A DNA stretch of 43,658 bases from Tetragenococcus halophilus (lineage in GTDB: Bacteria > Bacillota > Bacilli > Lactobacillales > Enterococcaceae). The DNA is taken from assembly GCF_021474685.1 (NCBI RefSeq), contig NZ_JAKEIT010000022.1, forward strand, positions 1 through 43,658, read 5' to 3'. The notes beneath the pieces were generated by a model. It made no database searches. It was not told the origin of the DNA and was given only the letters and a program-made list of their open reading frames with translations. Shown here piece by piece: positions 35,373-43,658 of the stretch (position 1 is its first letter; each line of letters starts with the position of its first letter). The position numbers and the translations under genes were made by a program.

Positions 35373-35792
35373 GTGGACAAGCAAGAAAAATCAAAAGTAA
35401 AAGTCCTAGACAATGAATATGCCAAAAAACAATATGCAAAATATGCAAAAGAACAACGCCAAATTATCTTTAGACGACGTCGTTTAATGGCGATTTTTGT
35501 TGTCGCTGCTATTATTTTCTTAAGTGTGGGCATATCTTTGTTTAATGACTACCTTCGTTTGCAAAAACTAGAAGATTATAAAGAAGAAACAGTAGTTAAG
35601 CAAAAAAAAGTGTCTAAACAAAAAGAGGATTTAAAAAGTGATGTCTCTTTGTTAAAAGATGAAGATTATGTTGCAAAAATCGCTAGAAGTCGCTTTTTAT
35701 ACTCAGGCGATGATGAAATCGTTTTTCCGCTTCCAGGAAATGAGTCTGGCGTAGCCAATGAAAGTGAAGAGGAAACTGACGAATCTAATTAG
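35373..35792 (+). CDS. divIC: Cell division protein DivIC (FtsB-like)
   Basis: A 139-residue bitopic protein: a basic cytoplasmic N terminus (residues 1-35), a single membrane helix near 40-60 and an extracellular coiled coil, then an acidic tail. It forms the DivIC-FtsL-DivIB complex of the septum. GTG start at 35373 with GGAG at 35361; no closer ATG matches the family. Confidence 0.9.
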   Translation: MDKQEKSKVKVLDNEYAKKQYAKYAKEQRQIIFRRRRLMAIFVVAAIIFLSVGISLFNDYLRLQKLEDYKEETVVKQKKVSKQKEDLKSDVSLLKDEDYVAKIARSRFLYSGDDEIVFPLPGNESGVANESEEETDESN

Positions 35793-35954
35793 TTTTTAAA
35801 GCATAGACAGGACTACATAAAAGGCAAAAAGCGTGCCAACGGCAAGGGATGTATGCTAAAATGTAAGTAGAGGGAACTTAGGTTTGCATAACTTTAAATG
35901 AGATATATGGGCATAAATAGCAAAGCCTTAGTGCTTTTTAAGTATGAGATAAGT

Positions 35955-35960
35955 TATAAT
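35955..35960 (+). promoter_or_regulatory. Predicted -10 box of the S1-domain gene
   Basis: TATAAT at 35955-35960, about 40 bases before the ATG, with a weak -35 (TGCTTT). It suggests that this gene is not only transcribed from upstream. Confidence 0.45.
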
Positions 35961-36000
35961 TATTTTAGAAATGGTAAATTTTAGGAGGAACAATTTTTTT

Positions 36001-36444
36001 ATGTCAATCGAAGTTGGAGAAAAAGTAAAGGGAAAAGTGTCGGGGATTACAAATTTTGGTGCATTTATTGATTTAGGGGATAAAAAAACAGGCCTTGTTC
36101 ATATCAGTGAAATTTCAAATGGATTTGTTAAAGATATTCATGACGTGTTATCAGTGGGTGATGAAGTTACTGTGCTTGTGACTTCTATCGGAGACGATGG
36201 GAAAATTGGTTTATCTATTCGTAAAGCAGAAGACAAACCAAAAGAAGACAAAGGCGAACGGGGACATTCTTCGAACCGTTCTGCTCAGAAAAAAACACAA
36301 ACACGTAAACAAGATACTGGAAATGAAAAACAAGACTTCGATGCATTAATGAATTCGTTCCTAAAAGAAAGTGACGATCGCCTGTCTTCTTTGCGAAGAA
36401 ACACAGAAGGAAAACGCGGTGGTCGTGGTGGTCGCAGAAACTAA
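36001..36444 (+). CDS. S1-domain RNA-binding protein (YabR/general stress protein 13-like)
   Basis: A 147-residue protein. Residues 1-75 are an S1 OB-fold (V-G-E-K-V-K-G-K-V-S-G-I-T-N-F-G-A-F-I-D-L), then a basic, disordered Lys/Arg-rich tail ending in R-G-G-R-G-G-R. It binds RNA, probably near the ribosome. The start at 36001 is chosen: AGGAGG is at 35982-35987; the in-frame 35971 start would precede that site. Confidence 0.88.
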   Translation: MSIEVGEKVKGKVSGITNFGAFIDLGDKKTGLVHISEISNGFVKDIHDVLSVGDEVTVLVTSIGDDGKIGLSIRKAEDKPKEDKGERGHSSNRSAQKKTQTRKQDTGNEKQDFDALMNSFLKESDDRLSSLRRNTEGKRGGRGGRRN

Positions 36445-36465
36445 ATAGTATAGCAGACTAAAATT

Positions 36466-36489
36466 CACTGCTTAAAAGTAGTGGGTTTT
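36466..36489 (+). terminator. Weak terminator between the S1-domain gene and tilS
   Basis: Stem CACTGCTT/AAGTAGTG (36466-36473, 36476-36483) followed by GGTTTT. The loop is small and the T tract short, so it may leak into tilS. Confidence 0.4.
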
Positions 36490-36541
36490 ATGTCTGTTTT
36501 CTTTTTTTAGGAGATTTTTGAGTTGAAGTGGGGTGGTTTAA

Positions 36542-37966
36542 ATGCTTTTATCACAAGTTGAGTCCTTTTTCGAAGAAAATCAACTTTTAAAAGCTAATGA
36601 ACGGATATTGGTAGCAGTATCTACAGGCGTTGATTCCATGGTACTGCTACATATCTTAGAAAGATTACAGAAAAAAAGCGACTTCACTATCGGGGTAGCT
36701 CATGTGAATCATAAATTACGTAAGGCTTCGGATGAAGAAGAAAATTTTCTGCGGGAGTACTGTCGAAAACACAAGCTTTTGTTTTATACTACTTCTTGGA
36801 AACATTCACCATCTAGTGGTATGGAGGAAAAAGCTCGAGCTTTTCGTTATAATTTTTTTAGAGAAATTATGGATGATTATCATTACCAAGTGCTTGCTAC
36901 AGCACATCATAGTGACGATCAGATGGAAACTATGATTATGAAAATGGTAAGAGATGGGAATTTATTCTCAGCTAAAGGTATATTGGCAAATCAGTCCTTT
37001 GGTGAAAATCAAGCGTTGGTTAGACCCCTGTTGCACATTTCAAAAGAAGAAATCCTAAATTACAGTCAACAAGAAGGAATTGACTATTTTGAAGATCAAA
37101 CAAATACTTCTTTAGACATGCAAAGAAATCGAATCAGACACCAAGTCATACCGCTGTTAAAACAAGAGAATAAGCAAACTTTACAACATTTTCAGCGACT
37201 TTCTTACCAGATCGAGGCCGCACAAGAAATTATTACTGATCAGCAAAGACAATGGTATCAAACTATTACTACAGAAAAGCATAATGAATTTGCAATCAAT
37301 TTGCACGCTTATTTGAAGTTTTCGCCAGCTCAGCAAGTTTTTTTCTGGCAAGAATTGGCAAAAAAAGCACGACAATATTATAATTTAACTATTAGTGCTA
37401 AACAAATAGAACAACTGATGAAACTTTTAGCAAAGAAAAAAGCAAATTGGGAAATTGATGTTGATCAAACTTGGCAATTTCAAAAAAATTATGACCAATT
37501 ATTCTTGCGTAAAAACCAAGCTGTTTTTGATAAGAATGAGTCTCATATGTTGTCTGTTGGTGAGTCCTTATTTTTATCAGAAAACGAATGGCTGGGGGTT
37601 TTTCCTAAAGATGAAGTAAAAATTCCCGAAAAAGTCAAATTTTGGTTAGAATATCGCCAAAATTTAACGTTAGAATTTCCTACTAGAGTGCAATTGCGCA
37701 GACGACAAGCAGGCGATCGTATTCAGTTGAACAAACAGTTGAATAAAAGGCTTTCTCGCTTTTTTATTGATAAAAAAGTTTCGCCAGCTTCACGTGAAAA
37801 AGCATGGGTCGTAACCGACTTTGAAGGAAAAGTTTTAGGCGTATTACCTCATGTATTTTCTTATTTGTGTATTACAAAAGAAACTGCTAAAATACACTAC
37901 GTACTTCTTTATAGGTACCAAAAGCTAAAGCTGGAAGGAGAAGCAAATGCTGGAAAAAGATATTGA
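36542..37966 (+). CDS. tilS: tRNA(Ile)-lysidine synthase
   Basis: A 474-residue ATP-dependent enzyme that converts C34 of the CAU-anticodon tRNA-Ile to lysidine, changing its codon from AUG to AUA. The PP-loop reads S-T-G-V-D-S (residues 27-32), where S-G-G-x-D-S is usual; Thr28 is a mild departure that may be normal in this family branch. The H-V-N-H-K-L-R and A-H-H-S-D-D-Q motifs are intact, and the C-terminal domain is present. It overlaps hpt by 20 bases. Confidence 0.94.
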   Translation: MLLSQVESFFEENQLLKANERILVAVSTGVDSMVLLHILERLQKKSDFTIGVAHVNHKLRKASDEEENFLREYCRKHKLLFYTTSWKHSPSSGMEEKARAFRYNFFREIMDDYHYQVLATAHHSDDQMETMIMKMVRDGNLFSAKGILANQSFGENQALVRPLLHISKEEILNYSQQEGIDYFEDQTNTSLDMQRNRIRHQVIPLLKQENKQTLQHFQRLSYQIEAAQEIITDQQRQWYQTITTEKHNEFAINLHAYLKFSPAQQVFFWQELAKKARQYYNLTISAKQIEQLMKLLAKKKANWEIDVDQTWQFQKNYDQLFLRKNQAVFDKNESHMLSVGESLFLSENEWLGVFPKDEVKIPEKVKFWLEYRQNLTLEFPTRVQLRRRQAGDRIQLNKQLNKRLSRFFIDKKVSPASREKAWVVTDFEGKVLGVLPHVFSYLCITKETAKIHYVLLYRYQKLKLEGEANAGKRY

Positions 37967-38495
37967 GACAATCTTGATTACACAAGAAGAGATTCATAAT
38001 CGTTGTGAAGAACTTGGCAAGGAGCTTACAGCAGCGTATAAAAATACACAACCGCTTGTGGTGGGTGTATTAAAGGGTGCTATCCCTTTTATGGCTGATA
38101 TTGTACGCCAAATGGATACATATATAGAACTTGATTTTATGGATGTGTCAAGTTACGGTAACGCGACAGTTTCATCAGGAGAGGTGAAAATCGTAAAAGA
38201 CCTAGACACAAACGTAAAGGGACGCGATATGTTGATTGTAGAAGATATTATTGACAGCGGACGTACGCTTCGTTACTTGGTGGATTTATTTAAATATCGT
38301 CAAGCGAATTCTGTTGCAATTGTTACGCTTTTGGATAAACCTAAAGGTCGTGTCGTGGATATTGAAGCGGATTATATCGGATTTGATGTTCCCGATGAAT
38401 TTGTGGTAGGCTATGGTTTGGATTTTGCAGAACAGTACCGCAATTTACCTTATGTGGGAGTATTAAAACCAAGTATATATGAAACAAAAGTTTGA
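37947..38495 (+). CDS. hpt: Hypoxanthine(-guanine) phosphoribosyltransferase
   Basis: A 182-residue purine-salvage enzyme converting hypoxanthine or guanine with PRPP to IMP or GMP. PRPP-binding motif [11 protein letters not shown] and the F-V-V-G-Y-G-L-D-F loop are intact. GAAGGAG precedes the ATG inside the tilS 3' end. Position tilS-hpt-ftsH is conserved across Firmicutes. Confidence 0.96.
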   Translation: MLEKDIETILITQEEIHNRCEELGKELTAAYKNTQPLVVGVLKGAIPFMADIVRQMDTYIELDFMDVSSYGNATVSSGEVKIVKDLDTNVKGRDMLIVEDIIDSGRTLRYLVDLFKYRQANSVAIVTLLDKPKGRVVDIEADYIGFDVPDEFVVGYGLDFAEQYRNLPYVGVLKPSIYETKV

Positions 38496-38522
38496 CCAAA
38501 ACAGAGAAAGGTATGCTACAAT
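38492..38522 (+). promoter_or_regulatory. Predicted promoter of ftsH
   Basis: TTGACC (38492-38497), 19-bp spacer, TACAAT (38517-38522) with a TG extension at 38514. I saw no CtsR or CIRCE operator. Confidence 0.55.
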
Positions 38523-38563
38523 ATAAAAGGTCAAAATAAGACAAACTGGCAAGGAGGGGCCGC

Positions 38564-40666
38564 ATGAACAAGAATAATAAAGGGACAGCAAGAAACACCT
38601 TATACTATGTGCTGATTATTTTGGCCATGGTGATGGTTGTTTACTTCTTCCTAGGCGATGGTAACGATGAAACGCCGGAAATACAATATTCCACTTTTTC
38701 TGAACAATTAGAAGCTGGCGATATTAAATCTTTTAATGTTCAGCCAACAAATGGTGTTTACCAAATTACAGGAGAATATGAAGAAGAAAAAAAGGTTAAT
38801 AATAATGATGGACTAGCTGTATTAGGTTCAACAGAATCAACGACCAAACAGTTTTCCACAGTTGTTTTACCAAATGATTCCACATTAAGTGAAATCACCA
38901 ATTTAGCAGATGAAAATGATGTACAAACTTCTATTGAAGAAGAATCAAGCAGTGGCATTTGGATGTCGCTTCTCTTTAGTTTCTTACCGCTGTTAGGCTT
39001 TTTGGTTCTATTCTATCTAATGATGGGCCAACAAGGCGGCGGAGGCGGCGGTGGAGGCCGAATGATGAATTTCGGCAAATCCAAAGCCAAAGAAGCTGAC
39101 AAATCAGCGAATAAGATTCGTTTTTCTGATGTAGCTGGTGCTGAAGAAGAAAAACAAGAATTAGTTGAAGTTGTTGAATTTCTAAAAGATCCAAGACGTT
39201 TTTCTAATTTAGGTGCACGCATCCCTGCAGGTGTTCTTTTAGAAGGCCCTCCAGGAACTGGGAAAACACTTCTAGCTAAAGCAGTAGCTGGTGAAGCAGG
39301 CGTACCATTTTATTCTATTTCTGGTTCAGACTTTGTTGAAATGTTTGTAGGTGTCGGAGCAAGTCGTGTTCGGGACTTATTTGAAACAGCAAAGAAAAAT
39401 GCTCCAGCTATTATCTTTATCGATGAAATCGATGCGGTCGCTCGTCAACGTGGTGCTGGCATGGGCGGTGGCCATGATGAACGAGAACAAACATTGAATC
39501 AATTGTTAGTTGAAATGGATGGTTTTGAAGGAAATGAAGGAGTTATTGTCATTTCTGCAACCAACCGTTCTGATGTATTAGATCCAGCACTATTACGTCC
39601 GGGTCGTTTCGACCGTCAAATTTTAGTTGGACGTCCAGATGTTAAAGGTCGTGAAGCTATTTTACGTGTTCACGCTCGTAATAAACCAATAACTGATGAT
39701 GTTGATTTGAAAGTCGTAGCACAACAAACACCTGGTTTTTCAGGTGCAGATTTAGAAAATGTATTGAATGAAGCAGCGCTTGTTGCAGCAAGGCGCGGTA
39801 AGAAGAAAATCGATGCTTCGGATATTGATGAAGCTGAAGACCGTGTTATTGCAGGACCTGCTAAAGAAGATCATGTCGTTAATAAAAAAGAACGCGAAAT
39901 GGTGGCTTTCCACGAAGCAGGACACACCATTGTTGGTCTAGTATTGAGCCGCGCACGTATCGTTCACAAAGTAACGATTATTCCACGTGGTCGTGCGGGG
40001 GGTTATATGATTGCCTTGCCTAAAGAAGATCAGAACTTAATGACTAAGGACGATTTGACTGAACAAATTGCAGGGCTGCTTGGTGGTCGTGCTGCTGAAG
40101 AAATTGTTTTTGACTCTCAATCAACGGGTGCCTCTAATGACTTTGAACAGGCGACAAATATCGCTCGTAGTATGGTTACCCAATATGGTATGAGTGACAA
40201 ACTTGGCCCGATTCAATATGAAGGAGGCAACCAAGTATTTGTTGGTCGTGACTATGGACAAACAAAGTCTTATTCTGAACAATTTGCTTATGAAATTGAT
40301 GATGAAGTACGTAAAATCGTAAATGATGGTCATGATAAAGCACGTGAAATCATCGAATCTCACCGCGATAAGCATAAGTTGATAGCAGAAAAACTGTTAG
40401 AATATGAAACGCTTGATGCTAAAGCTATCAAATCATTATTCGAATCAGGCAAAATGCCAAAATCTTATGAGGAAGAAAGCGAATTTCCAAGTGAAAACGG
40501 CCGCTCATATGAAGATGCTAAACGTGCTTTGGAAAAGAAAGAAGAACAAGGTCGTGTGAATGATAAAGAGGACGATTCTACAGCTGCTAAAGAAGATAAT
40601 AGCCAAGAATCAAATGAATCTTCATCAGAAGAACAAGATGATCATTCAGATAAGACAGATGAATAA
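38564..40666 (+). CDS. ftsH: ATP-dependent zinc metalloprotease FtsH
   Basis: A 700-residue membrane AAA+ protease that degrades misfolded membrane and regulatory proteins. Two membrane helices (residues 12-30 and 132-153) flank an exterior domain. Walker A G-P-P-G-T-G-K-T is at 228-235, Walker B at 283-290, zinc site H-E-A-G-H at 450-454. A glycine run (158-165) follows the second helix. The C-terminal 50 residues are highly acidic and low in complexity. GGAGGGG precedes the ATG. Confidence 0.97.
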   Translation: MNKNNKGTARNTLYYVLIILAMVMVVYFFLGDGNDETPEIQYSTFSEQLEAGDIKSFNVQPTNGVYQITGEYEEEKKVNNNDGLAVLGSTESTTKQFSTVVLPNDSTLSEITNLADENDVQTSIEEESSSGIWMSLLFSFLPLLGFLVLFYLMMGQQGGGGGGGGRMMNFGKSKAKEADKSANKIRFSDVAGAEEEKQELVEVVEFLKDPRRFSNLGARIPAGVLLEGPPGTGKTLLAKAVAGEAGVPFYSISGSDFVEMFVGVGASRVRDLFETAKKNAPAIIFIDEIDAVARQRGAGMGGGHDEREQTLNQLLVEMDGFEGNEGVIVISATNRSDVLDPALLRPGRFDRQILVGRPDVKGREAILRVHARNKPITDDVDLKVVAQQTPGFSGADLENVLNEAALVAARRGKKKIDASDIDEAEDRVIAGPAKEDHVVNKKEREMVAFHEAGHTIVGLVLSRARIVHKVTIIPRGRAGGYMIALPKEDQNLMTKDDLTEQIAGLLGGRAAEEIVFDSQSTGASNDFEQATNIARSMVTQYGMSDKLGPIQYEGGNQVFVGRDYGQTKSYSEQFAYEIDDEVRKIVNDGHDKAREIIESHRDKHKLIAEKLLEYETLDAKAIKSLFESGKMPKSYEEESEFPSENGRSYEDAKRALEKKEEQGRVNDKEDDSTAAKEDNSQESNESSSEEQDDHSDKTDE

Positions 40667-40675
40667 TTGTATAAT

Positions 40676-40708
40676 AAAAGCTGTGGTGTTAGCATCACAG
40701 CTTTTCCC
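40676..40708 (+). terminator. Terminator of ftsH
   Basis: A 13-bp stem (40676-40688 with 40693-40705, one G-T pair) and TTAG loop, then CC; the T tract is formed by the stem's own TTTT. Confidence 0.8.
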
Positions 40709-40811
40709 TTATGCAAACATAAAAATTGCGTCTTGCAATATTTATTAGTAAGATACTTAAATAAACTTAACGAATTATTGTGTGCAATTGAACCAAAAGG
40801 AGAAAGGAACA

Positions 40812-41699
40812 ATGAAAGATTATTTAGTAAAAGCAATGGCTTATGATGGTTTTGTCCGAGCTTATGCGATTAATGCTACTCAAACTGTAGACCAGGCGCA
40901 AAAGAATCATGATACTTGGAATACATCCTCAGCAGCGTTAGGACGTACTTTAGTTGGTGCTCTATTATTAGGCAGTACAGTTAAAGGAGAGGACACCATA
41001 ACTGTTCGTGTTGAAGGAGATGGACCAGCAGGCGCGATCATTGTAACAAGTGACGGTAGTGGAAACGCCAAAGGCTATATCCAAAATCCTCACGTTAGTT
41101 TGCCTTTAAATGAACAAGGAAAACTCGATGTTAGTGGCGCAGTTGGCACGCAAGGGATGTTTTCAATAACTAAAGACCTTGGCTTAAAAGAACCATTTTC
41201 TGGCCAAACGCCGATTGTATCAGGTGAAATTGGGGCGGATTTCACTTATTATCTTGCTGTATCAGAACAAATTCCTTCTTCTGTCGGATTAAGTGTATTA
41301 GTTGATACTGATGACTCTATTAAAACAGCGGGAGGTTTTATGATACAAATGATGCCCGGCGCATCTGAGGAAGTAGTAAATGCTTTAGAAGAACGTTTGC
41401 AACATTTGCCCAATATTTCTACTATGCTGGATGAAGGAAAAACGCCAGAAGAAATTTTAGATTTTATTTTTGCAGACGAAACTGTAGTTATTCTTGATGA
41501 AATGCCAGTTCAATTCCAATGTGATTGTTCTAAAGAACGTTTTGCAGCAGGATTGATTTCATTAGGCGCCCAAGAAATTCAAGAAATGATTGAAGAAGAC
41601 CACGGGGCAGAAGCTGTTTGTTCGTTTTGTGGTAATAAGTATTACTTTAGCGAACAAGATTTGGTAGAGCTTAAAAAGGAAGCAGCAGAAGAATCCTAA
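40812..41699 (+). CDS. hslO: Redox-regulated chaperone Hsp33
   Basis: A 295-residue holdase chaperone that becomes active on oxidation. The four zinc cysteines of the redox switch are present near the C terminus (C-D-C-S and C-S-F-C). The start at 40812 follows AAGGAGAAAGG; an in-frame GTG at 40782 would read through that site. It lies between ftsH and lysS. Confidence 0.95.
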   Translation: MKDYLVKAMAYDGFVRAYAINATQTVDQAQKNHDTWNTSSAALGRTLVGALLLGSTVKGEDTITVRVEGDGPAGAIIVTSDGSGNAKGYIQNPHVSLPLNEQGKLDVSGAVGTQGMFSITKDLGLKEPFSGQTPIVSGEIGADFTYYLAVSEQIPSSVGLSVLVDTDDSIKTAGGFMIQMMPGASEEVVNALEERLQHLPNISTMLDEGKTPEEILDFIFADETVVILDEMPVQFQCDCSKERFAAGLISLGAQEIQEMIEEDHGAEAVCSFCGNKYYFSEQDLVELKKEAAEES

Positions 41700-41813
41700 A
41701 GAATTATTGTTCGAATAAATGTTAGAAATTGCTGAAAAAATAGCTAATTTGTGAAAAAATCAAGCTATGTTTCTTTTTCGGCTTGCTTTTTTTTCTTATC
41801 ATTGGCATTATAA

Positions 41814-43339
<1,526 letters not shown>

Positions 43340-43340
<1 letters not shown>

Positions 43341-43372
43341 AAAAATGCGGCTTTTATAGCCGTATTTTTTTA
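43340..43372 (+). terminator. Terminator of lysS
   Basis: Stem from AAAAAATGCGGCT (43340-43352) with AGCCGTATTTTTT (43358-43370), one G-T pair. Confidence 0.88.
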
Positions 43373-43658
43373 TTATGAAAATAAATGAGAAGCAAAAAAG
43401 CTTTGCAAGGGATGTATCTTGCTTATAAAGAAAAATATAGGCTATAATTATTGACCTAAAGGGTGGTTATTGGTATATTATTAGTTGGCTGTGATAGTGA
43501 AAAACTTTTTCATTTTTTTACAAAAATGATTGACGTACATTTACAGTTTTGGTAAGATTATCAAGTCGTCGTAAAAAGCAATGTTTTTTTATTTGATTAA
43601 TGAAAAGAGCGTTTCAAATCAATAAATAGAAAGCTAAAATAAAATTTAGCTAACTTGC
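43373..43658. other. Non-coding region up to the window end, probable rRNA leader
   Basis: AT-rich, no ORF with a ribosome site. It includes the promoter at 43530-43558 and, at its end, a short hairpin AGCTAAA/TTTAGCT (about 43633-43652). rRNA operons often follow lysS in enterococci. The 16S gene itself is not in the window. Confidence 0.5.
43530..43558 (+). promoter_or_regulatory. Strong promoter, probably for an rRNA operon
   Basis: TTGACG (43530-43535), 17-bp spacer, TAAGAT (43553-43558), with a T/A-rich stretch upstream resembling an UP element. No gene starts in the next 100 bases, which fits an rRNA leader running out of the window. Confidence 0.6.

Overview
The window is low-GC Firmicutes DNA with Lactobacillales gene order. 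The run pth-mfd-flippase-rqcP-divIC-S1 protein-tilS-hpt-ftsH-hslO-lysS, followed by what looks like an rRNA promoter, is typical of Enterococcaceae. A cydABCD cluster, a demethylmenaquinone-type prenyl pathway, an Ldt-fm-like L,D-transpeptidase and small Lactobacillales-specific families fit Enterococcus or Tetragenococcus. The exact genus is inferred, not proven.

Layout. Bases 1-706 are the 3' part of a group II intron: the C-terminal part of the reverse transcriptase/maturase, then RNA domains V and VI. Next come a GRP-family sugar transporter, a convergent Mga-like regulator and a TSUP-family exporter. Bases 3900-9960 hold cydA-cydB-cydD-cydC (cytochrome bd oxidase and its assembly ABC transporter) as a tightly overlapping operon with a strong promoter and terminator. 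A 36-residue basic protein missing from standard ORF lists and a zinc-type substrate-binding lipoprotein follow. Bases 11.4-18.7 kb carry a NusG-domain-II membrane protein, a minus-strand operon of a cytoplasmic transglutaminase-fold protein and an OppA-type lipoprotein, a polyprenyl diphosphate synthase, a MenA-type prenyltransferase and NDH-2. With cydABCD this makes a short respiratory chain, NADH -> NDH-2 -> (demethyl)menaquinone -> cytochrome bd. The NusG-II/prenyl-synthase/prenyltransferase/NDH-2 set also resembles part of the flavin-based extracellular electron transfer locus of Listeria and Enterococcus.

Bases 18.7-21.3 kb hold a MerR regulator divergent from an MFS drug exporter and a DUF4811 membrane protein, with back-to-back promoters whose -35 boxes form the two arms of one inverted repeat. 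Then follow an aldehyde dehydrogenase, a VanZ-like protein, a YebC/TACO1 protein, the L,D-transpeptidase and L-lactate dehydrogenase. A complete insertion sequence (about 27545-29009) lies between ldh and its divergent neighbour pth and appears to separate ldh from its native promoter.

From 29.3 kb to the end is conserved housekeeping DNA for translation quality control, transcription-coupled repair, division, tRNA modification, purine salvage and proteolysis. I found no CRISPR array, tRNA, rRNA body, prophage or recognised defence system. The points most worth a second look are the transglutaminase/OppA operon, the partial electron-transfer gene set, the IS element at ldh with its RBS-masking leader, and the small basic protein beside the zinc lipoprotein.
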